Source of the DNA: Candidatus Melainabacteria bacterium
GTDB lineage: Bacteria > Cyanobacteriota > Vampirovibrionia > Obscuribacterales > Obscuribacteraceae
Length of the DNA: 60,511 nt
Direction of reading: 5' to 3'
NCBI GenBank assembly: GCA_003963305.1
Contig: RXJR01000004.1
Coordinates: forward strand, 1-60,511
Position numbers and translations under genes: made by a program. The notes under the pieces are model-generated. The model had not been told where the DNA came from. It made no database searches and saw nothing but the letters and a program-made list of their open reading frames with translations. Shown one piece after another: positions 1 to 7,400 of this stretch. Position 1 is the first letter of the stretch. The number at the start of each line of letters is the position of its first letter.

Positions 1-191
1 TTCAGTGGCCGCGATTACCGATGTGAGTGGCCGTCAAGTGTGTTCTCGATGGCCGCCTGTTCTCGTTGCGGGTGGTCGCCCTGGCGCGAAATTCACAGAC
101 AGAGTTTCGGATTTTTCTGCGTGGACTCTGATCGCGCGCTGCGAAAGGGGTTCCTAGCGCATACGATTGTAATCCTATACGATGTGAGTGG
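1..191. repeat. Periodic GTGGCCG short repeats, possible IS21-type element end
   Basis: GTGGCCG or a one-base variant recurs at 5-11, 27-33, 49-55 (ATGGCCG) and 72-78 (GTGGTCG), a regular 22-23 bp spacing of about two helical turns. A 12-mer CGATGTGAGTGG at 19-30 recurs at 180-191. Regularly spaced internal repeats near the end are typical of IS21-family insertion sequences, where they bind the transposase; assigning this family is inference from memory. No istA/istB gene is visible, so the rest of the element, if any, lies left of the window. Confidence 0.35.
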
Positions 192-532
192 ATCATCATA
201 GCGAGCTTTAGATGCACAACCAGGGTGATGACGTGACGCCTGACTCTGTAAAACGTCTCAAATCAGTGACCTACTGCGCTCTTTTGTTGTTGACTCCATC
301 CGGGATAATGTGCACGGGAAAGGTGATAGCGCTGTCTGCGATGATAATGCCAAAGACCCTTGGGAACTTCGAATCGACTGCAGTTCCAGTATTTTAAATT
401 GGAACGAATTTTTCTATCTTCCTTCAAAAAATTACAAAGCCCAGGAAGGCGGTTTGGTGTAAAAGCACGGCGATTGGGCCGATTACCACGAATAACCCCT
501 CGGCCACGCCTGACAAAAGTTCTGATCCTTAC
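192..532. other. Intergenic stretch without a supportable gene
   Basis: Open frames here are short, lack a ribosome binding site and do not resemble any protein family I recognise. The segment lies inside the presumed integrated element, between the GTGGCCG repeats and the 3' end of the integrase gene. I see no tRNA, hairpin terminator or repeat in it. Confidence 0.4.
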
Positions 533-1732
533 TCAAAACAAACGTGCGTCATCGACGTCAAGTTCGGTGTACTTCCGTATTTGAGTTTCTGCGCTCTCCA
601 TGCCAAGTCTCACCGGGTCATGCATAAGCTTGGTGTAGATTTCAGTCGACGCCATAGACTTGTGTCCTAACGCTTGGCTAATGATCTTTATGTTTTGATT
701 GCTCATTGCCATATAGCTTCCTAATGTCCGACGCAAATCATGCAATCTCAAATCTGTTATTCCAGCTTTCTTTAGCATCCGCCGCCAGGCTTTCATCGGT
801 TCAACAAGATGGGAGCCCGGTTTCTTCCCTGGAAATACCCAAATGTTTGTGCGTGCTTCCCAACGTCGTCGAAGTAGATCCATAGCAGAAGAGGTCAACG
901 GCACATAATGAGATTCCTTGTTTTTGGTTTTCGGAATTCTCCAAACCGCGAGCTGAAAGTTGATATCCTCCCAGCGCATCTCAAGCACGTTAGTTCGTCG
1001 TGCGCCCGTGTACAGACTGATTAAAACGTAGTCCTGGAATGTCTCATCTTCTTGCTTCAGCGCCGCGAAGAACGCGTTCATTTCGTTGGGCATAAGGAAA
1101 CGTTCGCGCGGTTGGATCTTGTTCTGTTTTACGCCCGACCATGGGTTAGTCTCAATGACTCCATTCCGTATGTTCCAGTTCAGAGCCGCTCTCATCAAAA
1201 TCAGTAAATGATTTGCCGCCATCGGTCCGTTTTTCTGTCTCACTGCATTGAAGCGCGAAAGAACATCAAGTTTCGTAATTGAGGTATGTGGTCGGTTTCG
1301 CCAATCCCACACGTATCGCTTAAAGTCCTTGCGCATCTCTTCATGTCTTATGCAATGAATTGCAGCATGATTACTTATATACAGCTCAAACAACTCGTAG
1401 ACAGTTGGAATTTTAGGCGCTTCAACGGGGTCGGTGCACATCAGCGACTCTTGCAGTCGTTTTTCCGTTGGCAAGATCAAGCTTTCGTTCGCGATGTTGA
1501 AGAGAACTTCGCTAGCCTTCTTTCGAGCTTGCTCAATGCTCATCTCAGGATAACGGCCAATGTACACGCGAAGTCCTTGCCCCTTAACTTTGCGCCGCAC
1601 GTAAAACGACAGATTCTTGGTGCTGCGTCTGACTGTTAAATTCCTAATTTGTTCGTCGTAAAATTCAGCCTGGTCTGGTGACTTTGTTATTTCATCCAGC
1701 CTCTTCTGTGTGAAATTGAATCGCTTAGCCAT
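533..1732 (-). CDS. Tyrosine recombinase (integrase), P4-type
   Basis: A 399-residue site-specific recombinase that would catalyse integration and excision of the element to its left. The N-terminal ~90 residues resemble the arm-DNA-binding domain of P4-type integrases (DUF4102-like; RRSTKNLSFYVRRKVKGQG region). A core-binding SAM-like domain spans ~105-200. The C-terminal catalytic domain shows TGARRTNVLEMRW (first catalytic Arg), HDLRRTLGSYMA (the H-x-x-R box), then GHKSMASTEIYTKL with the box-III His and the nucleophile Tyr. All catalytic positions are present, so it is likely active. The ATG at 1732 has a weak GGGG-type ribosome site. It lies about 250 bp from a tRNA-Thr 3' half at 1980-2021 and reads away from it, the usual arrangement for an integrase beside its att site. 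Confidence 0.93.
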   Translation of the reverse strand: MAKRFNFTQKRLDEITKSPDQAEFYDEQIRNLTVRRSTKNLSFYVRRKVKGQGLRVYIGRYPEMSIEQARKKASEVLFNIANESLILPTEKRLQESLMCTDPVEAPKIPTVYELFELYISNHAAIHCIRHEEMRKDFKRYVWDWRNRPHTSITKLDVLSRFNAVRQKNGPMAANHLLILMRAALNWNIRNGVIETNPWSGVKQNKIQPRERFLMPNEMNAFFAALKQEDETFQDYVLISLYTGARRTNVLEMRWEDINFQLAVWRIPKTKNKESHYVPLTSSAMDLLRRRWEARTNIWVFPGKKPGSHLVEPMKAWRRMLKKAGITDLRLHDLRRTLGSYMAMSNQNIKIISQALGHKSMASTEIYTKLMHDPVRLGMESAETQIRKYTELDVDDARLF

Positions 1733-1830
1733 GATGCTTGCCCCGCATTGCTACACCACGAGATGTTCAATGGTGCCGAAAGAATAATGATGGAGCTGGA
1801 ATGTTTGACTGAAGTATGCGAAAGTTGTTC

Positions 1831-1849
1831 AGGACACTAAGAGGACACT
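1831..1849. repeat. Direct repeat AGGACACT x2, candidate integrase arm sites
   Basis: AGGACACT occurs at 1831-1838 and 1842-1849, an 11-bp period (one helical turn) in the same orientation. The pair lies between the integrase start (1732) and the tRNA-derived att core (1980). Tyrosine recombinases of temperate elements bind short direct repeats in this interval with their N-terminal domain. The repeat is directly seen; its role is inferred from position. Confidence 0.4.
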
Positions 1850-1979
1850 TTGTACAGAAAATTTCATCAATCAAGAGTGAATTTGATAAACATTAGAATC
1901 CAGCCCTAAAGCCAGTCTACACCGAAGAGTCGCAAATAAGCAACGTCTCCAGATGTCACCATATACGATACTAGTATTT

Positions 1980-2021
1980 TTCGTAAACCGTAGGTCAGGG
2001 GTTCGAATCCCCTCATCGGCT
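1980..2021 (+). tRNA. 3' half of tRNA-Thr(CGU): integration (att) scar, not a full tRNA
   Basis: The segment fits the 3' half of a tRNA: loop bases TT at 1980-1981, anticodon CGT at 1982-1984 (reads ACG, Thr), AA, 3' anticodon stem ACCGT (1987-1991), variable loop AGGTC, T-stem AGGGG / loop TTCGAAT / CCCCT, acceptor strand CATCGGC and discriminator T at 2021. The bases upstream (TAGTATT) cannot pair with ACCGT, and no GCCGATG 5' acceptor strand lies upstream, so the homology starts within the anticodon loop. This is what remains of the original 3' end after an element integrated at the anticodon loop and brought its own copy. The intact tRNA-Thr(CGU) is expected left of the window, at the element's other end. 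Confidence 0.8.
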
Positions 2022-2270
2022 AGGTTTTTAACAATCAGAGCCGGCTAATGCCCACAGGCGAACTCACTATGGCGACAAGGATGTCGCAGTGTGAACCAAA
2101 CTGTGTATCCTCGAGAACCTTGCAAGCATCAAACAATGAGGACATGATCCCCCAAGCAGGTCGAAGCCATTTATCGACGCTGGTAAAATGCTCAATCCCA
2201 GAGATCGCAGCTCGTGGACGTTGCCAAAACCTGAAAACTGTAAGTGATGGACGCCTGTTCGGCTAGTCCT

Positions 2271-2624
2271 TTAATTCCCAACACTTTTGCTTTTCGCAAC
2301 CGGCACCCTGCTATTCCGCATAGTTTCTAAAAGTTGACGTGGTCTGTTCAATGCTTGATTTAACTGCATCTTGTCTTGTGCAGTCAGCACATCCGCGTGC
2401 TGCTCTTTCAGTTTTCGCTTTAATTTACTAAACTCTTTCATCTCTTTATCAAGCTGTGCCGCCTGTTTTGCGGTGATTTCGCCTTGGTTTTTTGCGACAT
2501 TCACTTCACTCAAAAACTCTAATTGTTGTTCATCAATTTGATCAGCAATGGCATAAGTTGAAGAGCCAAGTAAAAACAGAGCGCACACAATCGCCTGGTA
2601 GTTGTATTTGTTTGTCATTGTCAT
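2271..2624 (-). CDS. Small exported coiled-coil protein, unknown
   Basis: A 117-residue protein with a plausible signal peptide: short polar N-terminus, hydrophobic core AIVCALFLLGSSTYA, then a likely cleavage site at AIA-DQ. The mature part is highly charged and helical (EFLSEVNVAKNQGEITAKQ..., LDKEMKEFSKLKRKLKEQ), so a short periplasmic coiled coil is likely. It has no Cys and no recognisable family. Two in-frame ATGs (2624 and 2618) are possible starts, and the ribosome binding site is weak. It is the first gene right of the att junction, so it probably belongs to the original chromosome. Function unknown. Confidence 0.55.
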   Translation of the reverse strand: MTMTNKYNYQAIVCALFLLGSSTYAIADQIDEQQLEFLSEVNVAKNQGEITAKQAAQLDKEMKEFSKLKRKLKEQHADVLTAQDKMQLNQALNRPRQLLETMRNSRVPVAKSKSVGN

Positions 2625-3180
2625 TCTCGATAATCGTCTCTAGTGTAGTCATTTTTTGGTGGCATTCACATGTTTTTGCAGAAAAATTGAAAACTACAAT
2701 TCAGCACATGCTTGCAAAAGTGCACCAATGCGAGCCTTTTGCGTCTTAGCCACTTGTGAGCGTGTGGGATCTTGATGAGTGCCAATGTCGTTTGCGCACA
2801 ATAAATGTGAACAAAGTTTAGAACCAAAACTCTGGCAAAACTCTCCGACTAGCCTAACGCAAAAGCTCAAATTATGTGTGCAATGTTCGTGTAGGCACGA
2901 AGATCACAAATTGCCTTCTTTTTCCCTCAAAAACGGACTTGCGATGCAGTTTTCGAACGTTCACTGTTGCTCAGATTAGATAAAAAGTGACTGTAAATAT
3001 TGCTCCTTTCCCTATAAACACCAGTAAACCTCGCACAAGCAGCAAAACTCTCGGAATGTGATAGGGACCACACTAGTTGGCCGGTGAATCGCATTTAAAA
3101 TTGGCTGTTAGCCGGCCAAAAACGATGCGAATATGTACCCGAAAGCTTTTCGGAACAACATCCGAATCATGTGAGGGGTA
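2625..3180. other. 556-bp gap, no gene supported
   Basis: AT-rich, with several 60-90 codon open frames that lack ribosome sites and do not look protein-like. I see no promoter, terminator or repeat that I would defend. The segment from about 3063 to 3180 may hold shredded remains of the gene whose last codons follow at 3181. Confidence 0.3.
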
Positions 3181-3306
3181 ATATTGGGAGCTGAAAAGTT
3201 TTACGCAAAGCGTGGAATTACTTTCAAGAGTACTGCCATCTACTGGGACGAAGATGGCCATGTGCCAGGTGTTAAAAGCAAATTCAAGGTTTGGGGAAAT
3301 CAGTGA
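3181..3306 (+). pseudogene. Probable C-terminal remnant of a toxin/secreted protein, coupled to the immunity gene
   Basis: From 3181 the frame reads about 41 protein-like codons (ILGAEKFYAKRGITFKSTAI, then YWDEDGHVPGVKSKFKVWGNQ) to a TGA at 3304-3306; an in-frame stop lies just upstream at 3172-3174. The stop overlaps the ATG of the SMI1/KNR4 gene (TGATG), the junction expected between a polymorphic toxin tip and its immunity gene. It may be the surviving end of a toxin whose body was lost. Alternatively a TTG at 3184 preceded by GAGGGG five bases upstream could start a 40-residue protein. Toxin identity is inference; no toxin fold is recognised. Confidence 0.45.
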
Positions 3307-3893
3307 TGAATGATGCTTTATCGAATCTAGTTTCGACACTCCAGCAGTGGGAGTGGGTTACAGAAGAGCAATTACTTGGATGCACTAATGAAGAGATAGC
3401 AGCATTGGAAGAACAATTTGCAGTGTCGCTTCCGGTCACGTACAAAGAGTTTCTTACAGTAATGGGAAAAGGTGCTGGACGTTTTGAGCGAGATGCTTCC
3501 TGGAAATATCATGCACTGAAACATGCCAGGGAGGAAGCGGAACACCTTCTTGCCGACATAGAGAGAATAAGAGGAGAAGAAGAAGAGGAACAAGATAACG
3601 ACGAAAACGCTGACAGTACAGATGCGTCTCCCAAAACCCTAAAGCCGCTCGTTCCTCTTAAACCAACGGATTTTGTCTTTTTGTGCGGCAGCTATAACTT
3701 CTTGTACTTCGATACCACAAAAGGTGACAACCCGCCGGTCCAATTGATTGAAGAATCTGAGGATGAGCCCAACACAACGTTTCCCTCATTCACCAATTGG
3801 CTCGAAGTCGTCGCACATTATGTCGCAAGAAACAGCAAAATTCTGAAAGACAGAAAAGCTGAATTGAAAGCGATGGGGATTGGTGGGGATTGA
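3306..3893 (+). CDS. SMI1/KNR4 family protein (candidate toxin-immunity protein)
   Basis: A 195-residue cytoplasmic protein with the SMI1/KNR4 core in its first ~65 residues: WVTEEQLLGCTNEEIAALEEQF followed by SLPVTYKEFLTVMGKGAG. A C-terminal half carries an acidic linker (EEEEEQDNDENADS) and the FVFLCGSYNFLYFDTTKGDNPP strand region. This superfamily is a common immunity-protein fold paired with nuclease and other contact-dependent toxins. I start it at the ATG at 3306, which overlaps the preceding stop in TGATG and has GGGG ten bases upstream; a TTG at 3291 is an alternative. With no intact toxin upstream, it is probably an orphan immunity gene. Family assignment is fairly sure, the immunity role is inferred. 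Confidence 0.8.
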   Translation: MNDALSNLVSTLQQWEWVTEEQLLGCTNEEIAALEEQFAVSLPVTYKEFLTVMGKGAGRFERDASWKYHALKHAREEAEHLLADIERIRGEEEEEQDNDENADSTDASPKTLKPLVPLKPTDFVFLCGSYNFLYFDTTKGDNPPVQLIEESEDEPNTTFPSFTNWLEVVAHYVARNSKILKDRKAELKAMGIGGD

Positions 3894-4236
3894 CCAAAAA
3901 TGACGTCACTGCATAGAAGTTGGCCAGAAAGCAATTCTGGAATGTTTCCGCCTGGTCCTTGAGAGCACTGAAAAATGCACTAAATTCTGAACCGCCGAAA
4001 TCTTAGAATCGCTCCCGTCGAACTTTCATTTAAGTCCACGTTGCTCATTCAATACTTGCTAGACCATTAACTAGCAGGAGTGCGGAGAAACTCAAAATAA
4101 GGAACTTGTATTTCATAGACAGGCAACTTAAATAATCGCATTATGTGCCCTAACTCAATATTTTCCATCCTGACTCAAAATAGACTAATAGCCAAGAACC
4201 CATCTCAAAATCATGGCACATAAGTAGGGTGCCTTT
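3894..4236. other. 343-bp gap with one very weak small ORF
   Basis: Nothing firm. On the minus strand 4067-4168 encodes 33 residues beginning MENIELGHIM and ending FLRTPAS; its ATG has only AGG directly abutting, so I do not call it. No terminator-like hairpin was seen between the convergent neighbours. Confidence 0.25.
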
Positions 4237-4860
4237 TCAGATGGCGCTTTGCCGCAACGGATCTTCGCAATCCACGTCTTTCTCTACGAACTTCTTGTCG
4301 AGTGCATCAACTCCAAATTTGATTTTGTATTCGCGTTCAGCTTTCGTTATTGGTATCAGCCACAAAAAATGGACTTTCTTTTTTTCTATATTTGCCCATT
4401 GAACCTTGGCACCCTCCATCGTCGACAAAATGCCATAATCGCATCGAGATCCTGGTAACCATGGCCTTCCGAAATTGACTGTATGCCCACTGTCGAGATG
4501 TTCACCGGTCAAATGGAAGTGCGCAATAGCATAAAAGAGTTCGACTAATTCCGGCGCCTTCTTTGGCGAGATCAAGAACACTTCGATCGGTTTCGAGTCG
4601 CCAAATGACATGCCGCAAGTAGCGTATATCCATACTTTACTCTTGCTTCCAGGGGGGACTTCGAAGACGCAGAAATCGTTGGGTAACTGATGTACGGGAC
4701 CTTTGTCGAATTTTATTGCAGTAGCTGTGCTACCAAAGGCTGTCTCGTAATGCTTTTGAATTTCCAGCGAACGTGGTGACAACATGGCTTCAACTCGCAT
4801 AAATGTGGTACCGAAGGCCAAAAGAAAAAGACTAGTTAAAATCGCACGATTCAATAGCAC
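4237..4860 (-). CDS. Suppressor-of-fused (SUFU)-like domain protein with an N-terminal signal-like segment
   Basis: Residues ~34-190 read like the bacterial SUFU domain: HYETAFG start, PIEVFLISPKKAPELVELFYAIAHFH, GEHLDSGHTVNFGRPWLPGS, and the closing VHFLWLIPITKAEREY. SUFU-domain proteins are a known immunity superfamily of polymorphic toxin systems. The 207-residue frame from the GTG at 4860 (GGA ten bases upstream) adds a segment (AILTSLFLLAFGTTFMRVEA) that looks like a cleavable signal peptide. If the true start is the internal ATG at 4785, the protein is cytoplasmic like most relatives. I keep the long form because its ribosome site is no worse. It lies in the immunity-gene block; the partner toxin is not seen. 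Confidence 0.75.
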   Translation of the reverse strand: MLLNRAILTSLFLLAFGTTFMRVEAMLSPRSLEIQKHYETAFGSTATAIKFDKGPVHQLPNDFCVFEVPPGSKSKVWIYATCGMSFGDSKPIEVFLISPKKAPELVELFYAIAHFHLTGEHLDSGHTVNFGRPWLPGSRCDYGILSTMEGAKVQWANIEKKKVHFLWLIPITKAEREYKIKFGVDALDKKFVEKDVDCEDPLRQSAI

Positions 4861-4987
4861 TCTATAGTTCCACTTGCTGACATTTATACGGTACCAGCTT
4901 TTTTGAAGAAGCGCGACATATCGTCTGGGCGAAGAAAACGCTCCCGAGCCTGGTCAACCATCGATTGAGTGGATGAAATCTTTGCGG

Positions 4988-5398
4988 CTATTCTCCTAAC
5001 AACTCATATTGCCTGTCCGATGATGAGTATTTACTCTTCCGCAATTTGAGATATCCTTTTACGACGAGATCATCAAGTACAGTCTTCACGCTTCTTTCTG
5101 TATGCGAGCCCATAGAGCGAGACTCCATGAACCACTTGAGCCTCCAGGGAGTCAAAACTTTTACACCGGTAATAAATTCCTCGACGTCAACTTCAGTACC
5201 ATCGTTCTTGGATACGAATCTAACTCCTGTTCCGTGTCGATTAAACAACCAGTCTCCTCCGCGGAGGCGGATGCACCCTTGTGGAGGTATAGCCTTTGAT
5301 ATAAGCTTATCTGGGTCGGCCGCCGCAGGATATTCTGAAAACAGTTGCTTGAGAAGGGCTTCTTGTAACTCCAAGAATTCCCGCACAACTGGGACCAT
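4988..5398 (-). CDS. DUF6896-like protein, candidate immunity protein
   Basis: A protein of about 136 residues from the ATG at 5398 (GGAA just upstream); a TTG at 5419 would add seven residues. The N-terminal helix (VVREFLELQEALLKQLF) is followed by GGDWLFNRHGTGVRFVSKNDGTEVDV, whose R-H-G-x-G-V-x-F pattern I associate from memory with DUF6896, a family found near polymorphic toxins. The C-terminal third (TERSVKTVLDDLVVKGYLKL) is helical. It lies tandem with the SUFU-like gene on the same strand, about 130 bp upstream. No signal peptide or Cys-rich motif. The family call is moderate, the function unproven. Confidence 0.6.
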   Translation of the reverse strand: MVPVVREFLELQEALLKQLFSEYPAAADPDKLISKAIPPQGCIRLRGGDWLFNRHGTGVRFVSKNDGTEVDVEEFITGVKVLTPWRLKWFMESRSMGSHTERSVKTVLDDLVVKGYLKLRKSKYSSSDRQYELLGE

Positions 5399-5531
5399 GC
5401 TTTCCAATTCTAAGTGCAATTATCGTCCACCCACATAAAACAAACTCTAACACTACCAAAAACCATGAATCATTATCTTTTCAAACTTAGGAAAGCGACA
5501 TCCTATCTAAATTTCACCCAGACCAAAACTT

Positions 5532-6050
5532 TCAGGTGTTGAAAGGGAAATAAATCGTATTCCAAATATCAAAAACGTTTGTTATACACGCGTCAGTACA
5601 AAGAACTGCATTCGGAGCGTCTTTCCCACCGAATGGTATTAAGACGACAAGAAGAAAACATGGGTCATTTTTATCAACTCTCAAAAGATTCGCTCGTTGT
5701 TCCGCGGTTACAGCTCTTGCCTGCGCCTGCGAATTCTTCTGTGAATCATCATTCAAATATCGCAACTTCCTCAGCGTTTCCAGATTTATCATTGATAGGT
5801 TTGCAGGATCAATATCAACTGACAGCACGTAAAAATAAAAGCTGTGTCTGCTGAAGTAGTCTCGACTCTTCTCTAACAGCGATTCGTTCTCTATAAGGAA
5901 CAGTCCGTGAGATTTGCAGAGCAATTGAATTTCCCGCAAAATCTTGTCAAAACACTTAGATTCAATTTTTTGATACAACAACCAGTCAACGTCCTGATAG
6001 CGAATATTTGATTTCGCGTGCGCGATCAACGGATCTGATTCGGTTGACAT
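5532..6050 (-). CDS. Hypothetical protein in the immunity block
   Basis: A 172-residue soluble protein starting at an ATG at 6050 with no clear ribosome site. It has alternating helices and strands: DWLLYQKIESKCFDKILREIQLL, a FYFYVLSVDIDP strand, and a hydrophobic C-terminal strand CFLLVVLIPFGGKDAP. No signal peptide or known motif. I do not recognise the family. Its size, strand and place between candidate immunity genes suggest a similar role, but that is guilt by association. Confidence 0.55.
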   Translation of the reverse strand: MSTESDPLIAHAKSNIRYQDVDWLLYQKIESKCFDKILREIQLLCKSHGLFLIENESLLEKSRDYFSRHSFYFYVLSVDIDPANLSMINLETLRKLRYLNDDSQKNSQAQARAVTAEQRANLLRVDKNDPCFLLVVLIPFGGKDAPNAVLCTDACITNVFDIWNTIYFPFNT

Positions 6051-6279
6051 GGATCAATACACATCCAATGGCGCTATGACATCAGCATAACACGTTTGTT
6101 TTCCGGTCATCGTTGCGCTTCCGCTTAGGGCTCGAGTCTCGTGCCATCAATAACTCAAAAATAGTTTTTCAGCTGATCTTCACTAAAAAGTCAGTAGAAC
6201 AGTGGCAGCTGTACAGAGAAAACCAATGCCACTAATGGACTTCTCAAAATTCCATAAAATCAAAGACAGGAAGCAAAAA

Positions 6280-7074
6280 CTATAATTTAAGGGTCTTTAT
6301 TCCTTTGTCGCTTTTTAGCAATGCGTAAGAGTCTTCGAGCTCACTTATCTTTTCCAATCCTCTTATTTCAGTTAGGACTACCTGCGGTTTTACATAGCAT
6401 CTTATGTTAATTACGAAATGACCATTTTCAAAAAAGTGATCCGCCACAAACCCATACTCTGAACTCTGTAGCAATTCATCTAACTGGTCCTGCAACCGGA
6501 CAAGATACAACCGTCCAACATCCGTATTTAACTCGTCAGATAATTTACAGTGTAGTTCAATTTCTGGTAATTGCTTTTGCGGTTTGCGATTAAAAGTTAA
6601 CTCGTCCATCCTTAAAATAGCCTGAGTCAGCAACTCTCTTTGCTTAAGAGCCATATTTGGCAATAGTTCTAACAATGGGCGTGAATTCAACTTTAATGTT
6701 CGACAAACGTGCAGAGCCATTATAAATAGAGTTCTGGTGAGCAGCAGTTGAAGGTCTGATTGATTTAAACCCAACCAAGAATTTCTGCTTACCGGAAAGG
6801 TAATGCGCAATCCAAGTCCTTGAGCGTCACGTGCCTCTCGATAATGTATTGAAGGTAAATGGGCAAACACAGTGGAATCATCTTTTCCAGGAACGTAACC
6901 GTCTATCATGAAGTGAAAGCAAATGTTTTCATATTTAGTTTTATTCGAAAAATCGGTTGCTTCAAATGCTTCAAGAACTGGTTCAAACAGGGGTCCGCAG
7001 CTTAGGGCCGTTGTCATATTTTCGTCTGAGAATTCTGGCGTTGCAATTATTGTATACAGGTTGTCAAACTTCAT
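6280..7074 (-). CDS. Hypothetical protein A of a tandem paralogous pair
   Basis: 264 residues, clearly related to the neighbour at 7401-8192. Shared order: I-A/T-C-x-x-P near the N-terminus; a LEAFEATDFSNKTKY block; F-x-I-D-G-(Y/F)-x-P-G-K-(D/E)-D; a LP-x-I-H-Y block; V-C-R-x-L-x-L-N; LLELL; and a YNRK/TYNRR turn. The start is the ATG at 7074 with AGAGG six bases upstream. That ATG overlaps the stop of a weak upstream frame (ATGA). No signal peptide or membrane segment, and no family recognised. Tandem duplication of a medium-sized cytoplasmic protein is common in immunity loci. Confidence 0.65.
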   Translation of the reverse strand: MKFDNLYTIIATPEFSDENMTTALSCGPLFEPVLEAFEATDFSNKTKYENICFHFMIDGYVPGKDDSTVFAHLPSIHYREARDAQGLGLRITFPVSRNSWLGLNQSDLQLLLTRTLFIMALHVCRTLKLNSRPLLELLPNMALKQRELLTQAILRMDELTFNRKPQKQLPEIELHCKLSDELNTDVGRLYLVRLQDQLDELLQSSEYGFVADHFFENGHFVINIRCYVKPQVVLTEIRGLEKISELEDSYALLKSDKGIKTLKL

Positions 7075-7343
7075 ACAGGACCTCTGAGCGAAGGAGAGCG
7101 AGTACCCGGCGGAGCCGTGCTGATGTAGGTGTACGAAGGAATGGGACTCCTCAAGTTATTGCCATTAACAGGTGTGTTCGAAACCTGAAAAGCATATGCT
7201 CTCTTCCACGCAAAGTCTGGAGATTTCTTTGATGACACCAGACAAATGGAAACCTGCCAGCTAGCCTGAGGATTGTCGAACGGACACACAAAAGAAACAT
7301 GTAAATTGAAGAGTGAAATAGAATCATGCAACTGTGGATCCAC
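7071..7343 (-). CDS. Weak ORF ahead of paralogue A, possible remnant
   Basis: A 90-codon frame from a GTG at 7343. Its last part (VNGNNLRSPIPSYTYISTAP, then PGTRSPSLRGPV) looks somewhat protein-like, and its TGA overlaps the next ATG as ATGA, typical of translational coupling in toxin-immunity pairs. Against it: no ribosome site, a stop four codons upstream of the GTG, and an unconvincing N-terminal half. It could be the decayed end of a toxin gene or chance. Confidence 0.25.
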   Translation of the reverse strand: MDPQLHDSISLFNLHVSFVCPFDNPQASWQVSICLVSSKKSPDFAWKRAYAFQVSNTPVNGNNLRSPIPSYTYISTAPPGTRSPSLRGPV

Positions 7344-7400
7344 CGGAGTCTAATCAAACCGAGACGATTCGGCGCAAAAAACCTGTGCAACACGGGATAT

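Noticed and set aside
1980-2021. Complete functional tRNA-Thr
   Set aside because: The upstream sequence cannot form the anticodon, D or acceptor stems, so only the 3' half is present.
2048-2266. 72-codon plus-strand frame just right of the att scar
   Set aside because: No ribosome binding site and composition not protein-like.
4067-4168. 33-residue minus-strand ORF
   Set aside because: Peptide looks plausible but AGG abuts the ATG and no neighbour supports it.
4862-4940. Minus-strand peptide beginning MVDQARERFLRPDDM
   Set aside because: 25 residues with no ribosome site; might be a remnant following the DUF6896-like gene but too short to call.
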